Source: CADEFF01 sp964569315 (GTDB taxonomy: Bacteria > Pseudomonadota > Alphaproteobacteria > Dongiales > Dongiaceae). Taken from it: a stretch of DNA of 63,303 nt. A program made the translations under genes and the position numbers. The notes under the pieces are model-generated. The model had not been told where the DNA came from. It did no database searches and saw nothing but the letters and a program-made list of their open reading frames with translations. The stretch is from the NCBI GenBank assembly GCA_964569315.1, contig CAZMUZ010000007.1, positions 1-63,303 of the forward strand, given 5' to 3'. This document shows, piece after piece, positions 1-8,003 of this stretch (positions are counted from its first letter, which is position 1; every line of letters starts with the position of its first letter).

Positions 1-408
1 GCCGAACTGGTCTCGCGCCAGGCTGACCCAGTGCCAGCCGTTAAACTGCTTCTCGAGGTCCGCGAACGAATAGGACTGGAAGTAGAAATCCGTGTTGTAG
101 GTCGAATAGACCGCGAGCGTGATCGAGGTCAGCTTCGTGTAGTCGGTCACATAGACCCACCAGCCGAATCGTCCCAGGGGATTGAGTATCGAGAGCGCAT
201 GCGTGCTGCGGACATTGGTCGGGTTGGCGCTCCCGCGATTGCAGATCACCTGGATCGAGGCGTCGCCCTGCCGGACGAATTGCGGGTCCGTATTGAGCGC
301 AATGCTGGAGCCTGCACCGGCGAACGCATAGTTCGCGGTGGCCTCGTACGCCGAGATCATGGTGCCGGCCTTGGCCAGGAAACGGCCATGCAGGATCGGT
401 AGGGCCAT
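1..408 (-). CDS. Beta-sandwich protein of unknown function (partial, 3' end outside window)
   Basis: An open frame runs from an ATG at 408 down to the window edge (136 codons, no stop), so the C-terminal part is missing. The start has a good ribosome binding site (AGAAGG, about 4 bases before the ATG). The visible protein begins MALPILHGRF. It has alternating hydrophobic and polar stretches rich in Tyr, Trp, Thr and Asn (for example FGWWVYVTDYTKL and DFYFQSYSF), typical of a jelly-roll or carbohydrate-binding-like beta sandwich. No catalytic residues can be assigned and there is no obvious signal peptide. It could be the accessory domain of a glycan-active or surface protein. The reading frame is convincing; the function is not known. 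Confidence 0.6.
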   Translation of the reverse strand, partial: MALPILHGRFLAKAGTMISAYEATANYAFAGAGSSIALNTDPQFVRQGDASIQVICNRGSANPTNVRSTHALSILNPLGRFGWWVYVTDYTKLTSITLAVYSTYNTDFYFQSYSFADLEKQFNGWHWVSLARDQFG

Positions 409-796
409 GGAGCCTTCTCGCCGAGCTTTCCGTCGGCTCAAAACGCCATCACGCCGATTTTTATGCCGGTCGCCTCACGCCTTGCGGACCGCCGACGGTC
501 GGATCGGGATATTCTCGACGCGATCCTGCCGTCCGGCTTTTCTTGGTGTTCATGCCAAGCCGGATGTCCGTCATTTGTAGCGACGGCAGAAATGGGCCCG
601 TATGCAATTTTTAATGTCGCGGCGAGAAAGACGATCAACTTCTCGCGAGGCGCAACGGCCTGAGCCTTGCCTGCCTGCGGCACCCGCGCGGAAGAACCTT
701 CCAGGTATCCCGCGCACCGACCCTCCGCTGCGCCGAGGCCGGCGACCCTCCCATCATCGGCTCGCGCGACTCCGCAACTCGTTGTAGTTTGCAGCC
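409..796. other. Intergenic region upstream of tRNA-Ser
   Basis: No convincing gene is seen here; short open frames on both strands lack ribosome binding sites and recognisable sequence. The stretch should carry the promoters of the leftward beta-sandwich gene and of the rightward tRNA. A small inverted repeat (CCGGCTT near 533 and AAGCCGG near 556) is present. Confidence 0.5.
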
Positions 797-886
797 GGAT
801 AGGTGGCCGAGCGGTTTAAGGCACCGGTCTTGAAAACCGGAGTGGCGGCAACGCCACCGTGGGTTCGAATCCCACCCTATCCGCCA
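797..886 (+). tRNA. tRNA-Ser (anticodon UGA)
   Basis: This is a complete class II tRNA with a long variable arm. The acceptor stem GGATAGG (797-803) pairs with CCTATCC (876-882). It is followed by discriminator G883 and an encoded CCA (884-886). The anticodon stem CCGGT/ACCGG (824-828/836-840) closes a 7-base loop with anticodon TGA at 831-833. The variable arm is GTGGCGGCAACGCCAC and the T-arm contains GGTTCGAATCC. The UGA anticodon reads UCN serine codons. Confidence 0.97.
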
Positions 887-940
887 GCGTCCCCTACGGA
901 TCGCGGACTACCCAACGCACAAGCGCGAGGACGACGAAAG

Positions 941-984
941 AGCGGGCGGTTCGACCACCCCCTTTTCACCTCGATCCGCCCGCT
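941..984. terminator. Inverted repeat downstream of tRNA-Ser
   Basis: Arms of 14 bases with one mismatch (AGCGGGCGGTTCGA at 941-954 and TCGATCCGCCCGCT at 971-984) surround a 16-base loop. It lies 55 bases past the tRNA and also past the 3' end of the convergent exporter gene, so a bidirectional terminator is plausible. There is no T-run after the stem. Confidence 0.4.
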
Positions 985-1062
985 CTAAGCCGGTCGCGCT
1001 CCTCCCCGTCCGGACAGTCTTTTTTCGCACCGAGCCGCCATGGCCCCGCCGGGCATCCGATG

Positions 1063-1977
1063 TCAGCCGGTTGCGCTTGCCGCCGAGGGTCGGCTCCAAG
1101 CATAGAGCGCGACCATCGAAGCCAGGATCACCGCCGCGCCTGTCCATTGGCTCGCCGAAAGTCGCTCGCCGAGAAAGACGAACGCAGCCGACACACCGAT
1201 CACCGGCGTCAGATTGAGGAACATTCCCGCTATGCTCGCCGGTACCGTCGCGAGCGCCCGTAGGTAGAACCAGAATGCCGCGGCGTAATACATGACACCG
1301 GTCAGCGCGCTTGCCGCGAGCGTCGCGTAAGATAGGCCGGAAACCGAGTTTACTCCCCGGTCTGCCAGCTCTATGGGCCAGATTGCCAACGCCCATAAGA
1401 GGCCGACGCTTTGTTGCAGCGCGACCATGAACAAGGGATCGAACTTCCCGGCAATACGGCGGGAAAGAACGGTGTAGAGCGCGCAACACGCGACGCCCGC
1501 CAGAATCAGCGCCGCACCGGTCGGGCTGCCCGCCAATCCGTTGCCGGCGACGCCGCTGACCAGGATAACGCCGATTGCTGCGACCGCCGTGAATGCGATC
1601 AAGCGGGCCGTGATCTGTTCCCGCAGCAACAGCCAGGCCATGAAAAGTATCAGTGCCGGCTCAGCCGCCCAGAGCAGCGTCGCCACGCTGGCGGTCGTTT
1701 GCGCAAGACCTAGCATGCTCAGGCTGTAGGACAGACCGGGGTTGATCCAGCCTATGAAGGCGATCGGCAACAGCCCCCGCCATTCAGGCCATTCGACACC
1801 CTTCGCCAGCACCAGAAGCCAAAGCGCGGCGGTGCTGGGGACGAGCTGGATGACGAAGAAGGTCAGCGGCGGAACCGAGCCGAGCAGATGCTTGCTGATG
1901 ACTGTCGCGAAGGCCCAAAGCGCGCAGGCGGCGATCAGCGAAAGACCCGGCGCCAAGCCGAGTTGAAGACGTGCCAT
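1063..1977 (-). CDS. EamA/DMT-family transporter
   Basis: This is a ten-helix drug/metabolite transporter of the EamA (DUF6) type, predicted to export a small metabolite through the inner membrane. The 304-residue protein shows two repeats of about five helices each, the usual EamA duplication. The second half contains the typical YLRALATVPASIAGMF and FLNLTPVIGVSAAFVFLGE elements. An in-frame ATG exists 12 codons upstream, but the ATG at 1977 (MARLQLGLAP) has GGAGAA at the right spacing and is preferred. The gene is divergent from the arsenic operon and shares its 189-base intergenic region. The substrate cannot be deduced, and a link to arsenic is only positional. Confidence 0.85.
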   Translation of the reverse strand: MARLQLGLAPGLSLIAACALWAFATVISKHLLGSVPPLTFFVIQLVPSTAALWLLVLAKGVEWPEWRGLLPIAFIGWINPGLSYSLSMLGLAQTTASVATLLWAAEPALILFMAWLLLREQITARLIAFTAVAAIGVILVSGVAGNGLAGSPTGAALILAGVACCALYTVLSRRIAGKFDPLFMVALQQSVGLLWALAIWPIELADRGVNSVSGLSYATLAASALTGVMYYAAAFWFYLRALATVPASIAGMFLNLTPVIGVSAAFVFLGERLSASQWTGAAVILASMVALYAWSRPSAASATG

Positions 1978-2130
1978 ATCGGTTCTCCACGGAAATCGGT
2001 CACATTCGGACATTGCGATGCGGGGGCAGCAGCCATGCGGGCCTTGCCGCAGGCATCCCCATCGCAGTTGTCGTAACCGGGCTTCGGGAGAGGCCGAAAA
2101 CTCATGTCACCAAAACTTCACGGGAGTCAT

Positions 2131-2166
2131 GTTGACGACGCATATTAGTTTTATCATTCTGGAACT
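2131..2166 (+). promoter_or_regulatory. Putative ars promoter/operator
   Basis: An AT-rich patch directly before arsR contains TTGACG (2132-2137), followed by the AT-rich run CATATTAGTTTTATCATTC. Such a patch stands out in this high-GC sequence. By analogy with other ars operons, ArsR would be expected to bind here and repress its own operon. The -10 hexamer is not clear and the arsR ribosome binding site is weak, so the exact elements are unresolved. Confidence 0.35.
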
Positions 2167-2553
2167 ATGGAATCAAGGAACGCCGTTACCGCCCTCGGCG
2201 CGCTGGCCCAGGAGACGCGCCTGGCGATCTTCCGGCTCTTGGTGCGCGAGGGGCCCGACGGCGCTCCCGCAGGGTCTATTGCGGAGCAGTTGGGCATCCC
2301 CGCGCCCACGCTCTCCTTCCATCTAGCGCAGCTCTCGAAGGCAGGGCTGGTCTTGTCGCGCCGCGATGGCCGCTCGATCATCTACGCCGCGAACTACGGC
2401 GGAATGGCCGCCCTGCTGACATATCTTTCCGAGGATTGTTGCCAGGGACACCCGGAGATATGCAGCGTCGACGCGGCGCAAGGTTCATGCGCCAAACCGT
2501 CCAAAAACCCGCAACCCGCCGGAAAACGTCGAGCGCGCCGGCAAGCAAAATGA
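2167..2553 (+). CDS. arsR: ArsR-family metalloregulatory repressor
   Basis: This 128-residue winged-helix repressor is predicted to bind DNA in the metal-free state and release it on As(III)/Sb(III) binding. The ArsR core spans residues 5-85, with the recognition helix around APTLSFHLAQLSKAGL (46-61). After the core comes a Cys cluster, CCQGHPEIC (C91, C92, C99). This resembles the C-terminal As(III)-binding Cys triad of Acidithiobacillus-type ArsR rather than the classical ELCVC site in the DNA-binding helix, which is absent here. The tail (residues 107-128) is very basic. It is first in a tightly packed operon; its stop overlaps the arsC start as ATGA. Confidence 0.9.
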   Translation: MESRNAVTALGALAQETRLAIFRLLVREGPDGAPAGSIAEQLGIPAPTLSFHLAQLSKAGLVLSRRDGRSIIYAANYGGMAALLTYLSEDCCQGHPEICSVDAAQGSCAKPSKNPQPAGKRRARRQAK

Positions 2554-3077
2554 ACGATGCAGATCCCTACCATGTCCTCTTTCTCTGCACGGGAAACTCG
2601 GCGCGCAGCATCCTGGCCGAGTGCATCCTGAACAGGGAAGGGCGGAGGCGTTTCATCGCATACAGCGCCGGCAGCCATCCGACCGGCGCGGTCAATCCGC
2701 TGGTGCTTTCGCTCCTACGGAAGCTCGACTTCTCGACCGAGGGATTGCGCTCGAAGGGGTGGGAAGAGTTCGCGGCACCGGGCGCGCCCGAGCTGGATTT
2801 CGTTTTCACGGTATGCGACGACGCGGCGGAAGAAGTCTGCCCGGTTTGGCCGGGCCAGCCGATGACTGCGCATTGGGGGCTTCCCGATCCGGCGGCCGCA
2901 ACGGGCTCTTTGGCCGAGCGCGCAGCGATGGTTGCCGATGTGTGGCGAATGTTGAGTGTGCGTATCTCGATCTTCGTCAGTCTGCCGATCGCGTCGCTCG
3001 ACAAGCTCGCTCTAAAAAAGCGGCTCTCCGACATCGGCCGGCTGGAAGACACGCTGGCGCGAGCGGACCGATGCTGA
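2550..3077 (+). CDS. arsC: Arsenate reductase, low-MW phosphatase type
   Basis: This enzyme is predicted to reduce As(V) to As(III) in the cytoplasm. The chosen ATG at 2550 overlaps the arsR stop (ATGA) and gives 175 residues; longer in-frame starts would run inside arsR. The phosphatase P-loop CTGNSARS (C13 to R19) lies at the N-terminus, the DPAAATG segment holds the expected acid (D113), and C89/C97 form the pair that would relay a disulfide to thioredoxin. The spacing of that pair is one residue longer than in the plasmid pI258 enzyme. The C-terminal helix region is longer than in minimal ArsC proteins. Its own stop overlaps the next start by 7 bases. Confidence 0.88.
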   Translation: MNDADPYHVLFLCTGNSARSILAECILNREGRRRFIAYSAGSHPTGAVNPLVLSLLRKLDFSTEGLRSKGWEEFAAPGAPELDFVFTVCDDAAEEVCPVWPGQPMTAHWGLPDPAAATGSLAERAAMVADVWRMLSVRISIFVSLPIASLDKLALKKRLSDIGRLEDTLARADRC

Positions 3078-3508
3078 TCCGACCTATCGAGCCCGGTTCG
3101 CCCGATTTTCACCGACTTGAGGCAGCGCTGGCCGATTCGGGGTTGCCCGTCGGCGATCTCCTTTTCGATCCGGCGATCTACTACGCCGCGGGCGACGAAA
3201 ACGCACCTTCGGCCTTCGGCGGCCTGCTGCTGCTGGGCGACGAGGCATTGCTGCGATCCGTCACCGTTCCTCGGTCCGAACGTGGCCAGGGACGTGGCAA
3301 GCGACTGGTCGATGCGCTTGCCGATATGGCACGGTCAAAGGGCGCAAAGCGCCTGTGGCTCCTGACAACCACCGTCGAGGGATTTTTCGAGCGCCAGGGC
3401 TGGAATGTGGTGAACCGGCGGGAAACGCCCGCCTGCATTGCTGCGACCTACCAGTTCGCCTCCACCTGCCCCGCCTCTGCGGTGTTGATGTGCCGTCCGC
3501 TGGCCTAG
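3071..3508 (+). CDS. arsN2: GNAT N-acetyltransferase, ArsN2-like
   Basis: This is a 145-residue GNAT-fold protein starting at the ATG overlapping the arsC stop. It has the acetyl-CoA loop motif SERGQGRGKRLVDAL, the preceding strand LLRSVTVP, and the C-terminal GFFERQGWNVV element typical of the family. The sequence and its place between arsC and an aquaporin fit the ArsN2 group found in arsenic operons. ArsN1 proteins acetylate arsinothricin/phosphinothricin-type amino acids; the substrate of ArsN2 is less clear. The last 19 bases are shared with the start of the aquaporin gene in another frame. Confidence 0.8.
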   Translation: MLIRPIEPGSPDFHRLEAALADSGLPVGDLLFDPAIYYAAGDENAPSAFGGLLLLGDEALLRSVTVPRSERGQGRGKRLVDALADMARSKGAKRLWLLTTTVEGFFERQGWNVVNRRETPACIAATYQFASTCPASAVLMCRPLA

Positions 3509-4197
3509 AGCCGCCCCTTCGATCATTCGATCTGCCGCGCCGCCTGGTCGCCGAGGCTCTCGGGACCGCCCTCCTCCTCGCTGTCGTGGTCGGCTCGGGG
3601 ATCATGGGCGAGCGGCTCTCCGACGGGAACGATGCCCTCGCTCTCCTCGGAAACAGCTTGGCGACCGCCGCCGGGCTGGGCGTGCTTATCGCCATGTTTG
3701 GCCCCTTGTCGGGAGCGCACTTCAATCCTGCGGTGACCATGGTGTTCGCTCTCAGGCGCGAACTGCCATGGAGGACGGCCGTGGGCTACATAGCGGTTCA
3801 GGTCCTCGGGGGCATTCTCGGCGTCTGGCTGGCACACGCGATGTTCGCCGAGCCGATCTTGCAGGCATCCGGGAAGCTGCGGGACGGACCTCATCAGGCA
3901 CTGGCAGAGTTCGTCGCGACCTTCGGACTGATCGCGGCCATCCTCGGATCGCTGCGCTTCAATCCCGCCTCGACGCCCTGGATCGTCGGGCTCTACATCG
4001 GCGCTGCCTATTGGTTCACCGCTTCGACCTCCTTCGCAAATCCGGCGGTGACGGTCGCTCGTGCGCTCAGCGATAGCTTCGCTGGCATCGCCCCGTCGTC
4101 CGCACCAGCCTTCGTCTCGGCACAACTGGCCGGCGCCCTCGTGTCCGCCATCGTGTTTCGATGGCTCCTTCAGAGTGGAACGCCGCAGCCGGATTGA
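3490..4197 (+). CDS. aqpS: MIP-family aquaporin, AqpS-like arsenite channel
   Basis: This six-helix channel protein has two half-helix motifs, SGAHFNPAVT (NPA 79-81) and SFANPAVTVAR (NPA 184-186, R191). The likely start is GTG 3490, giving 235 residues and overlapping the end of arsN2; the longer ATG-initiated frame would run through most of arsN2 and its extra residues look non-native. In Sinorhizobium meliloti, AqpS replaces an ArsB/Acr3 pump: arsenate entering the cell is reduced by ArsC and arsenite leaves downhill through the channel. The same logic fits here, because no arsB or acr3 gene is visible. It is the last gene of the arsRCN-aqpS operon. Confidence 0.87.
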   Translation: MPSAGLEPPLRSFDLPRRLVAEALGTALLLAVVVGSGIMGERLSDGNDALALLGNSLATAAGLGVLIAMFGPLSGAHFNPAVTMVFALRRELPWRTAVGYIAVQVLGGILGVWLAHAMFAEPILQASGKLRDGPHQALAEFVATFGLIAAILGSLRFNPASTPWIVGLYIGAAYWFTASTSFANPAVTVARALSDSFAGIAPSSAPAFVSAQLAGALVSAIVFRWLLQSGTPQPD

Positions 4198-4302
4198 TCG
4201 CCGGTCGTCGCGAAGGCTATGGCGTAGACGTATTTCTCATCCGGATCCCGCGGCACGGCCCGCCATCGTGGACCCCCGCCATCGGCAGTCCTCGCGAGCG
4301 GA

Positions 4303-5109
4303 TCAGGCGATGATGGCCTTGATCGCCCAGGCCCTCGCCGTCAGGGGAATGGAGCCGTCCCCGCCCCGGGGAAGCGTGCTCCGGAGTTTCTCCTTCAGGT
4401 GCTCGCGCGCCGCGGGATCGAGGCTCGCGCAGTAACCGGGCGCCGGCCCGGTCCCCAAGGTGAAGGGGCGCCAGTAATCCTCGAAGTCCCTGAAGATCGT
4501 TTGCACCTCGATCGGCGCGCAATCGACCGACGTCAGACCGACGTTCCTGGCCAGCTCGACCAAGCCATCCGGCGTGCAATAGGGAAAACGCCGGCCTTCG
4601 GTCAGATCCGACGCACGGGGATCGAGAGCTGTCACAGCATTCCAGAACGCGCGCACGAACTGCAAGCCTCCGCCGGGATAGTCCCAGACATAGAATCCTA
4701 CCGTCCCTCCCGCGCGCGCCGCCCGCTTCATCTCGGCGAGCATCTTCTCCCGGCGGGGCACGAAATTCAGGACGAGCGCGGACACCACGGCATCGCGGCT
4801 GCCGGTTTCCACGGTCAGAGCCTCGGCATCGCCCAGTTCGAAACGGGCGCGCCGGTCCGGCAGGTTGGCCCTCGCCCTCGCGAGGAAGCCCTCGGACGAG
4901 TCGATGGCGAGCAACGTGCCCGGGCTGCACTGCGTCACGATCGCGCCGGAAAGCGCGCCGGTCCCGCATCCGACCTCCAGCCACCGCAAGCCCACCGGCA
5001 GATGGAGCCAGTCCAGAAATCGCGGCGCGATCTCACGGCTCCATCGCCCCATGTAAGCGTCGTAGCTGTCGCCGGCCTGCCACGCATCGTGACGGGATAC
5101 ATCGGCCAT
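4303..5109 (-). CDS. Class I SAM-dependent methyltransferase
   Basis: This 268-residue Rossmann-fold methyltransferase of the Methyltransf_11/25 type has motif I LEVGCGTGALSGAI, followed by LLAIDSSEGFL (ribose-binding acid), GDAEALTV (motif II) and ALVLNFVPRRE. The later segments FYVWDYPGGGLQFVRAFW and EVQTIFRDFEDYWRPF resemble UbiE-like small-molecule methyltransferases. The acceptor is unknown. The start (ATG 5109, MADVSRHDAW) is chosen because the methyltransferase fold begins right after it; upstream in-frame residues are low-complexity. It converges with the ars operon. Confidence 0.82.
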   Translation of the reverse strand: MADVSRHDAWQAGDSYDAYMGRWSREIAPRFLDWLHLPVGLRWLEVGCGTGALSGAIVTQCSPGTLLAIDSSEGFLARARANLPDRRARFELGDAEALTVETGSRDAVVSALVLNFVPRREKMLAEMKRAARAGGTVGFYVWDYPGGGLQFVRAFWNAVTALDPRASDLTEGRRFPYCTPDGLVELARNVGLTSVDCAPIEVQTIFRDFEDYWRPFTLGTGPAPGYCASLDPAAREHLKEKLRSTLPRGGDGSIPLTARAWAIKAIIA

Positions 5110-5412
5110 CGGGAGACGCGCCTCTCGTCGTTCGGCGATACCCCGAATTCTGCGCCCATCGCGGACATCCTGTAAAACCCGCAATCGCGAGCGCTCGGGC
5201 AGGAGTGCCGATTGTGGCGCCCGCGGCGGCGAGCCGGCACGGGCGGTCGACCTTGCGTTCCCTCCTTTTTCCATGCGGGGGCGGAACCACCCTATGCCAC
5301 GGGCGTTTGCCACTCGACGGGTCGGCGAACGCCGCGGCCCCACTGGCTCACGCAGAATTCCGGCTGTAACAGGCGCGGAGGCTATTCGGCTCCGCAGCGA
5401 CGAGGAGCGACC
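5110..5412. other. Divergent intergenic region
   Basis: No gene is seen between the leftward methyltransferase and the rightward small membrane protein. The stretch contains the EcfG-type promoter at 5283-5307. Confidence 0.5.
5283..5307 (+). promoter_or_regulatory. EcfG-type (general stress sigma) promoter
   Basis: GGAAC (5283-5287), a 16-base spacer and CGTT (5304-5307) match the alphaproteobacterial EcfG consensus exactly. It lies 106 bases before the ATG of a small membrane protein on the same strand. Confidence 0.65.
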
Positions 5413-5679
5413 ATGGCCAAGCGACCCTTTCCGTCGGTGATGATGGATCTGGTGCCGGCGCTCCTCCTGATTGGCATCGTCGCCCTGTCGGGCGTGCTGC
5501 TGCTGCGCTCGATGAGCGGCTGTCCCGCATTGGCGGAATGGCTCTACGCGGACTGCGGCACGGAAGGGGAAACCTCGCCCGACAGCCTCGCCATCGGCGA
5601 GCCGATCCTGCTGGACGATGCGGCCGCCGCGGAACCGAACGACATCGGTCAGCGGACCTTCGTCGGCAGCGCTCCCTAG
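5413..5679 (+). CDS. Small single-pass membrane protein
   Basis: This 88-residue protein starts at ATG 5413 behind a strong GAGGAG ribosome binding site. Residues about 11-31 (MDLVPALLLIGIVALSGVLL) form one transmembrane helix. A Cys-containing segment (SGCPALAEWLYADCG) and an acidic tail follow. No family is recognised. An EcfG-type promoter upstream suggests induction in the general stress response. It converges with the Crp/Fnr gene. Confidence 0.65.
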   Translation: MAKRPFPSVMMDLVPALLLIGIVALSGVLLLRSMSGCPALAEWLYADCGTEGETSPDSLAIGEPILLDDAAAAEPNDIGQRTFVGSAP

Positions 5680-5710
5680 AAGGCGCATCGCGGCGGTCGC
5701 CGCATCGGCC

Positions 5711-6403
5711 TTACCCGAAATGCCGCGCGAATTCCGCTTCCGGCGGGCCGTAGCCGCCTTTCGACATGTCGATCAGCCCCTTGCGATCGATCACCGAGAT
5801 CGCCCGGCGGCTTCGCTTGATCAGGCCCCGCTTTTCGAGGAGCTGAAGCGCAATGCTGACGCCGGGGCGCCGCACGCCCAGCATGAGGGAGAGAAATTCG
5901 TGCGTCAGCGGAAGGTCGTTCTCGACGCGATCCTGCGCCATCAGCAGCCAGCGGGCCAATCGCTCCTCGATCTTCCCCCGCCCGTTGACGAGCGCCGTGC
6001 CGGAAACCTGGATCAGGAAGGCGTGGCTGAAAAGCGTGAGGCATTGCCGCAACGAGGCGCTCTCGAACGCCGCCGCGCGCAGCTTGCCGGCCGCGATGCG
6101 GTGCCCGCCGCCGGCAATCTGCATGAAGGTGCGATTGGGCGAGCGGTCGGTGCCCAGGATCACCGCGATGGCCGTCACCCCCTCCCGGCCGATGAGACCG
6201 ACCTCGATCGACCGGTCGGCGCCGCCGTCGAAGACCACCGAGGCGAGGCCGTGCTCGAGGAAGTAGGCATGCTCGATATGCCTGTTGGACGCTTCGAGCT
6301 CCCGTCTGAGCGGGAGATCCACCGGCTCGAGGTCCGCCTCCAGCAGACGCAGATCGCCCGGCTTTATCCGGGCGAGAATGCGATTCTTGTAGGGATTTGC
6401 CAT
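5711..6403 (-). CDS. Crp/Fnr-family transcriptional regulator
   Basis: This 230-residue regulator has an N-terminal cyclic-nucleotide-binding-like beta roll (about 10-130, with HAYFLEHGLASVVFDGG and EVGLIGREGVTAI) and a C-terminal winged helix. The recognition segment is LTHEFLSLMLGVRRPGVSIALQ. No Fnr-type Cys cluster is present, so oxygen sensing by an iron-sulfur cluster is unlikely. The LMLGVRRPGVS helix is typical of an alphaproteobacterial Crp-like subgroup often found in stress regions. The ATG at 6403 (MANPYKNRIL) is preferred over one 23 codons upstream because the fold starts here and GGAACGG precedes it. Confidence 0.85.
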   Translation of the reverse strand: MANPYKNRILARIKPGDLRLLEADLEPVDLPLRRELEASNRHIEHAYFLEHGLASVVFDGGADRSIEVGLIGREGVTAIAVILGTDRSPNRTFMQIAGGGHRIAAGKLRAAAFESASLRQCLTLFSHAFLIQVSGTALVNGRGKIEERLARWLLMAQDRVENDLPLTHEFLSLMLGVRRPGVSIALQLLEKRGLIKRSRRAISVIDRKGLIDMSKGGYGPPEAEFARHFG

Positions 6404-7052
6404 CTGAACCGTTCCGGTTTCGTTATTGATGGGAAGAGCACGCGGGGACACGCGCTTACCGATCGCGGGCAAGAACCCGCGCCGCTCGCCGACGAGACCG
6501 GTCCGCGATCAGACGGGCGATCCGTACCCGGAAGAAAGGACCTCGAGGAACGAGATCCGCCGATGCCGTGAGGGGCGGCTCGACCCGCCGTCCTGCCGAC
6601 GCCGTCCTTTTCGCGACGACGGCCCGGGCCGAATGAGCCGGAACCCCGCGCCGGGGGCATGCGCACCTATGCAGAGCGCCTTCATGTTCTCCTCCGTTGG
6701 TTCGGAAAACACCCATGCGCCTGCCTGTGCCCGGCAAGCGTCGTTCTCCCTGTTTCTAACCACAGCCCCTTTGAGCAGTTCCCCAAGATCAGCGTTTGCG
6801 CCGGAAATGCGCCTCCTTTTCCAGCGCTTTCGGGCGGCCGTTCCCGGAGCAGGCGACCGGACTTCAGATGACGCAAATGGCTGCGGCCAGGCAAACCATG
6901 CCGACCTCGCCCGCGAGGTCGTCGGAATGCGGCCAAAGTCGATGTCGAGGTTTCGTGCGCAATCGTACCGACTCCTGCCGCGACACCGGCGCGGGCGCCT
7001 CCTATGGTCGGGGCGACCGGCGGGTTTCGACGCCGCGCAGCCGGAGGAAGTC
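6404..7052. other. Long intergenic region, mostly without recognisable genes
   Basis: Nothing recognisable is coded here in either direction. Frames across it are basic and low-complexity. One short leftward frame with a strong ribosome binding site (6509-6685) is listed separately as a weak candidate. The region could carry untranslated or regulatory sequence for the Crp/Fnr gene and the small gene at 7053. Confidence 0.4.
6509..6685 (-). CDS. Candidate small basic protein
   Basis: A 58-residue frame beginning MKALCIGAHAPG has an excellent ribosome binding site (GGAGGAGA, 4 bases from the ATG). The rest is Arg/Ser-rich and unlike any family I know. The strong Shine-Dalgarno is the only support; it may be chance or a decayed gene. 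Confidence 0.22.
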   Translation of the reverse strand: MKALCIGAHAPGAGFRLIRPGPSSRKGRRRQDGGSSRPSRHRRISFLEVLSSGYGSPV

Positions 7053-7277
7053 GTGGCTCGAATCGCGCCGAAATACAGATGCGTTCTGCTCGACCGCGAC
7101 GGCTCGCCGCAAACCACGATCCATCTGGTCGTCGAGAGCGACAGCGACGCCATCCTTGCGGGCAACGCCCTCGCCCGCGAGGCGGCGCAGAGCTTCGAGA
7201 TCCACGAAGGCGACCGTCTCGTCTATATGCAGAAATCGAGCAGCGATTCCCCGTCCGGCGCAACGGCAGCCGCCTGA
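7053..7277 (+). CDS. Small hypothetical protein, paralogue of the 7446-7676 protein
   Basis: This 74-residue protein starts at GTG 7053, chosen because GGAGG (7043-7047) lies 5 bases upstream. It contains YRCVLLDRDGSPQTT, ESDSDAILAGNALARE and EIHEGDRLVYMQ. The same pattern occurs in the convergent gene 170 bases away (YRCNLLGRDG, FTDSDAILLGNTLERE, EIRAGDRLVYMR). The conservation of the pair shows both are real genes. The family is a small cytoplasmic alpha/beta protein of unknown function; no catalytic motif is visible. Confidence 0.65.
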   Translation: MARIAPKYRCVLLDRDGSPQTTIHLVVESDSDAILAGNALAREAAQSFEIHEGDRLVYMQKSSSDSPSGATAAA

Positions 7278-7445
7278 TCTGCCGCCCGCTGCTCATTCGG
7301 CGCGGGCGCCCGCCCCTTCTTCCTATGGGTGGGGCGCCGACTTCGGTTCCAAAAATGAACCGCGAGTTCGGCGCAGGCGCACCCGTCGCCCAAACCATCA
7401 GCGGCCCGTCACCGGACTGGCGGGAAAAGCTCCTGAAGGTTCGCG

Positions 7446-7676
7446 TTATTCCGCTGCCGGCGGCATCGCGATTCGGGCGCTCGCATCGACAGTCCGCATA
7501 TAGACCAGCCTGTCACCGGCGCGAATTTCGAATCCGGTGCATAGCGGATGCTCGCGTTCCAGCGTATTGCCCAGCAGGATCGCATCGGAATCGGTGAAAG
7601 CGATGACCTCGACGCTTGCCGCGGTCCGGCCGTCGCGTCCGAGCAGGTTGCAGCGATAGGGCGCCGATGGGGTCAT
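7446..7676 (-). CDS. Small hypothetical protein, paralogue of the 7053-7277 protein
   Basis: This 76-residue protein starts at ATG 7676 with GGAGG 7-8 bases upstream. It shares about half its residues with the convergent gene at 7053, including the DSDAILLGN and GDRLVYMR segments. Divergence at the ends and in the centre suggests an old duplication followed by inversion. Function is unknown; the surrounding stress-type genes are the only context. Confidence 0.7.
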   Translation of the reverse strand: MTPSAPYRCNLLGRDGRTAASVEVIAFTDSDAILLGNTLEREHPLCTGFEIRAGDRLVYMRTVDASARIAMPPAAE

Positions 7677-8003
7677 GTCAGCCTCCGTGGGATGGGCAGC
7701 GGCCCATCGTCCCGCAATCCTATGACAGCCCTGCAATCGCCCCTGTGGCCAATTTGGCGTATGCGAAACCCATTCTCCCCAAAGGCTTGCAACGAGCGCT
7801 CGCGGGGCGTGAGGCGGAAAGCACAGCGTTGGCATGGCAACAAAAAGCGGCGATCCGCCGTGGCGGGTCGCCCGGCCGATAGCGACCGCCCGGCTTCGAG
7901 CCGGATCCGGGACGTTAGCGTTTTGTTAAGGCACGCCGGGCGAGGCTCGGGTCTCCAGGGTTCCGGCCACGGAGGTCGGAATTATTGAATCCGGGAGGAC
8001 AGG
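7677..8003. other. Intergenic region
   Basis: No gene is seen. It separates the leftward small protein from the rightward response regulator and must contain both promoters. An AT-richer patch (GCGTTTTGTTAAGG, about 7918-7931) stands out upstream of the response regulator. I could not identify an EcfG promoter here. Confidence 0.4.
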
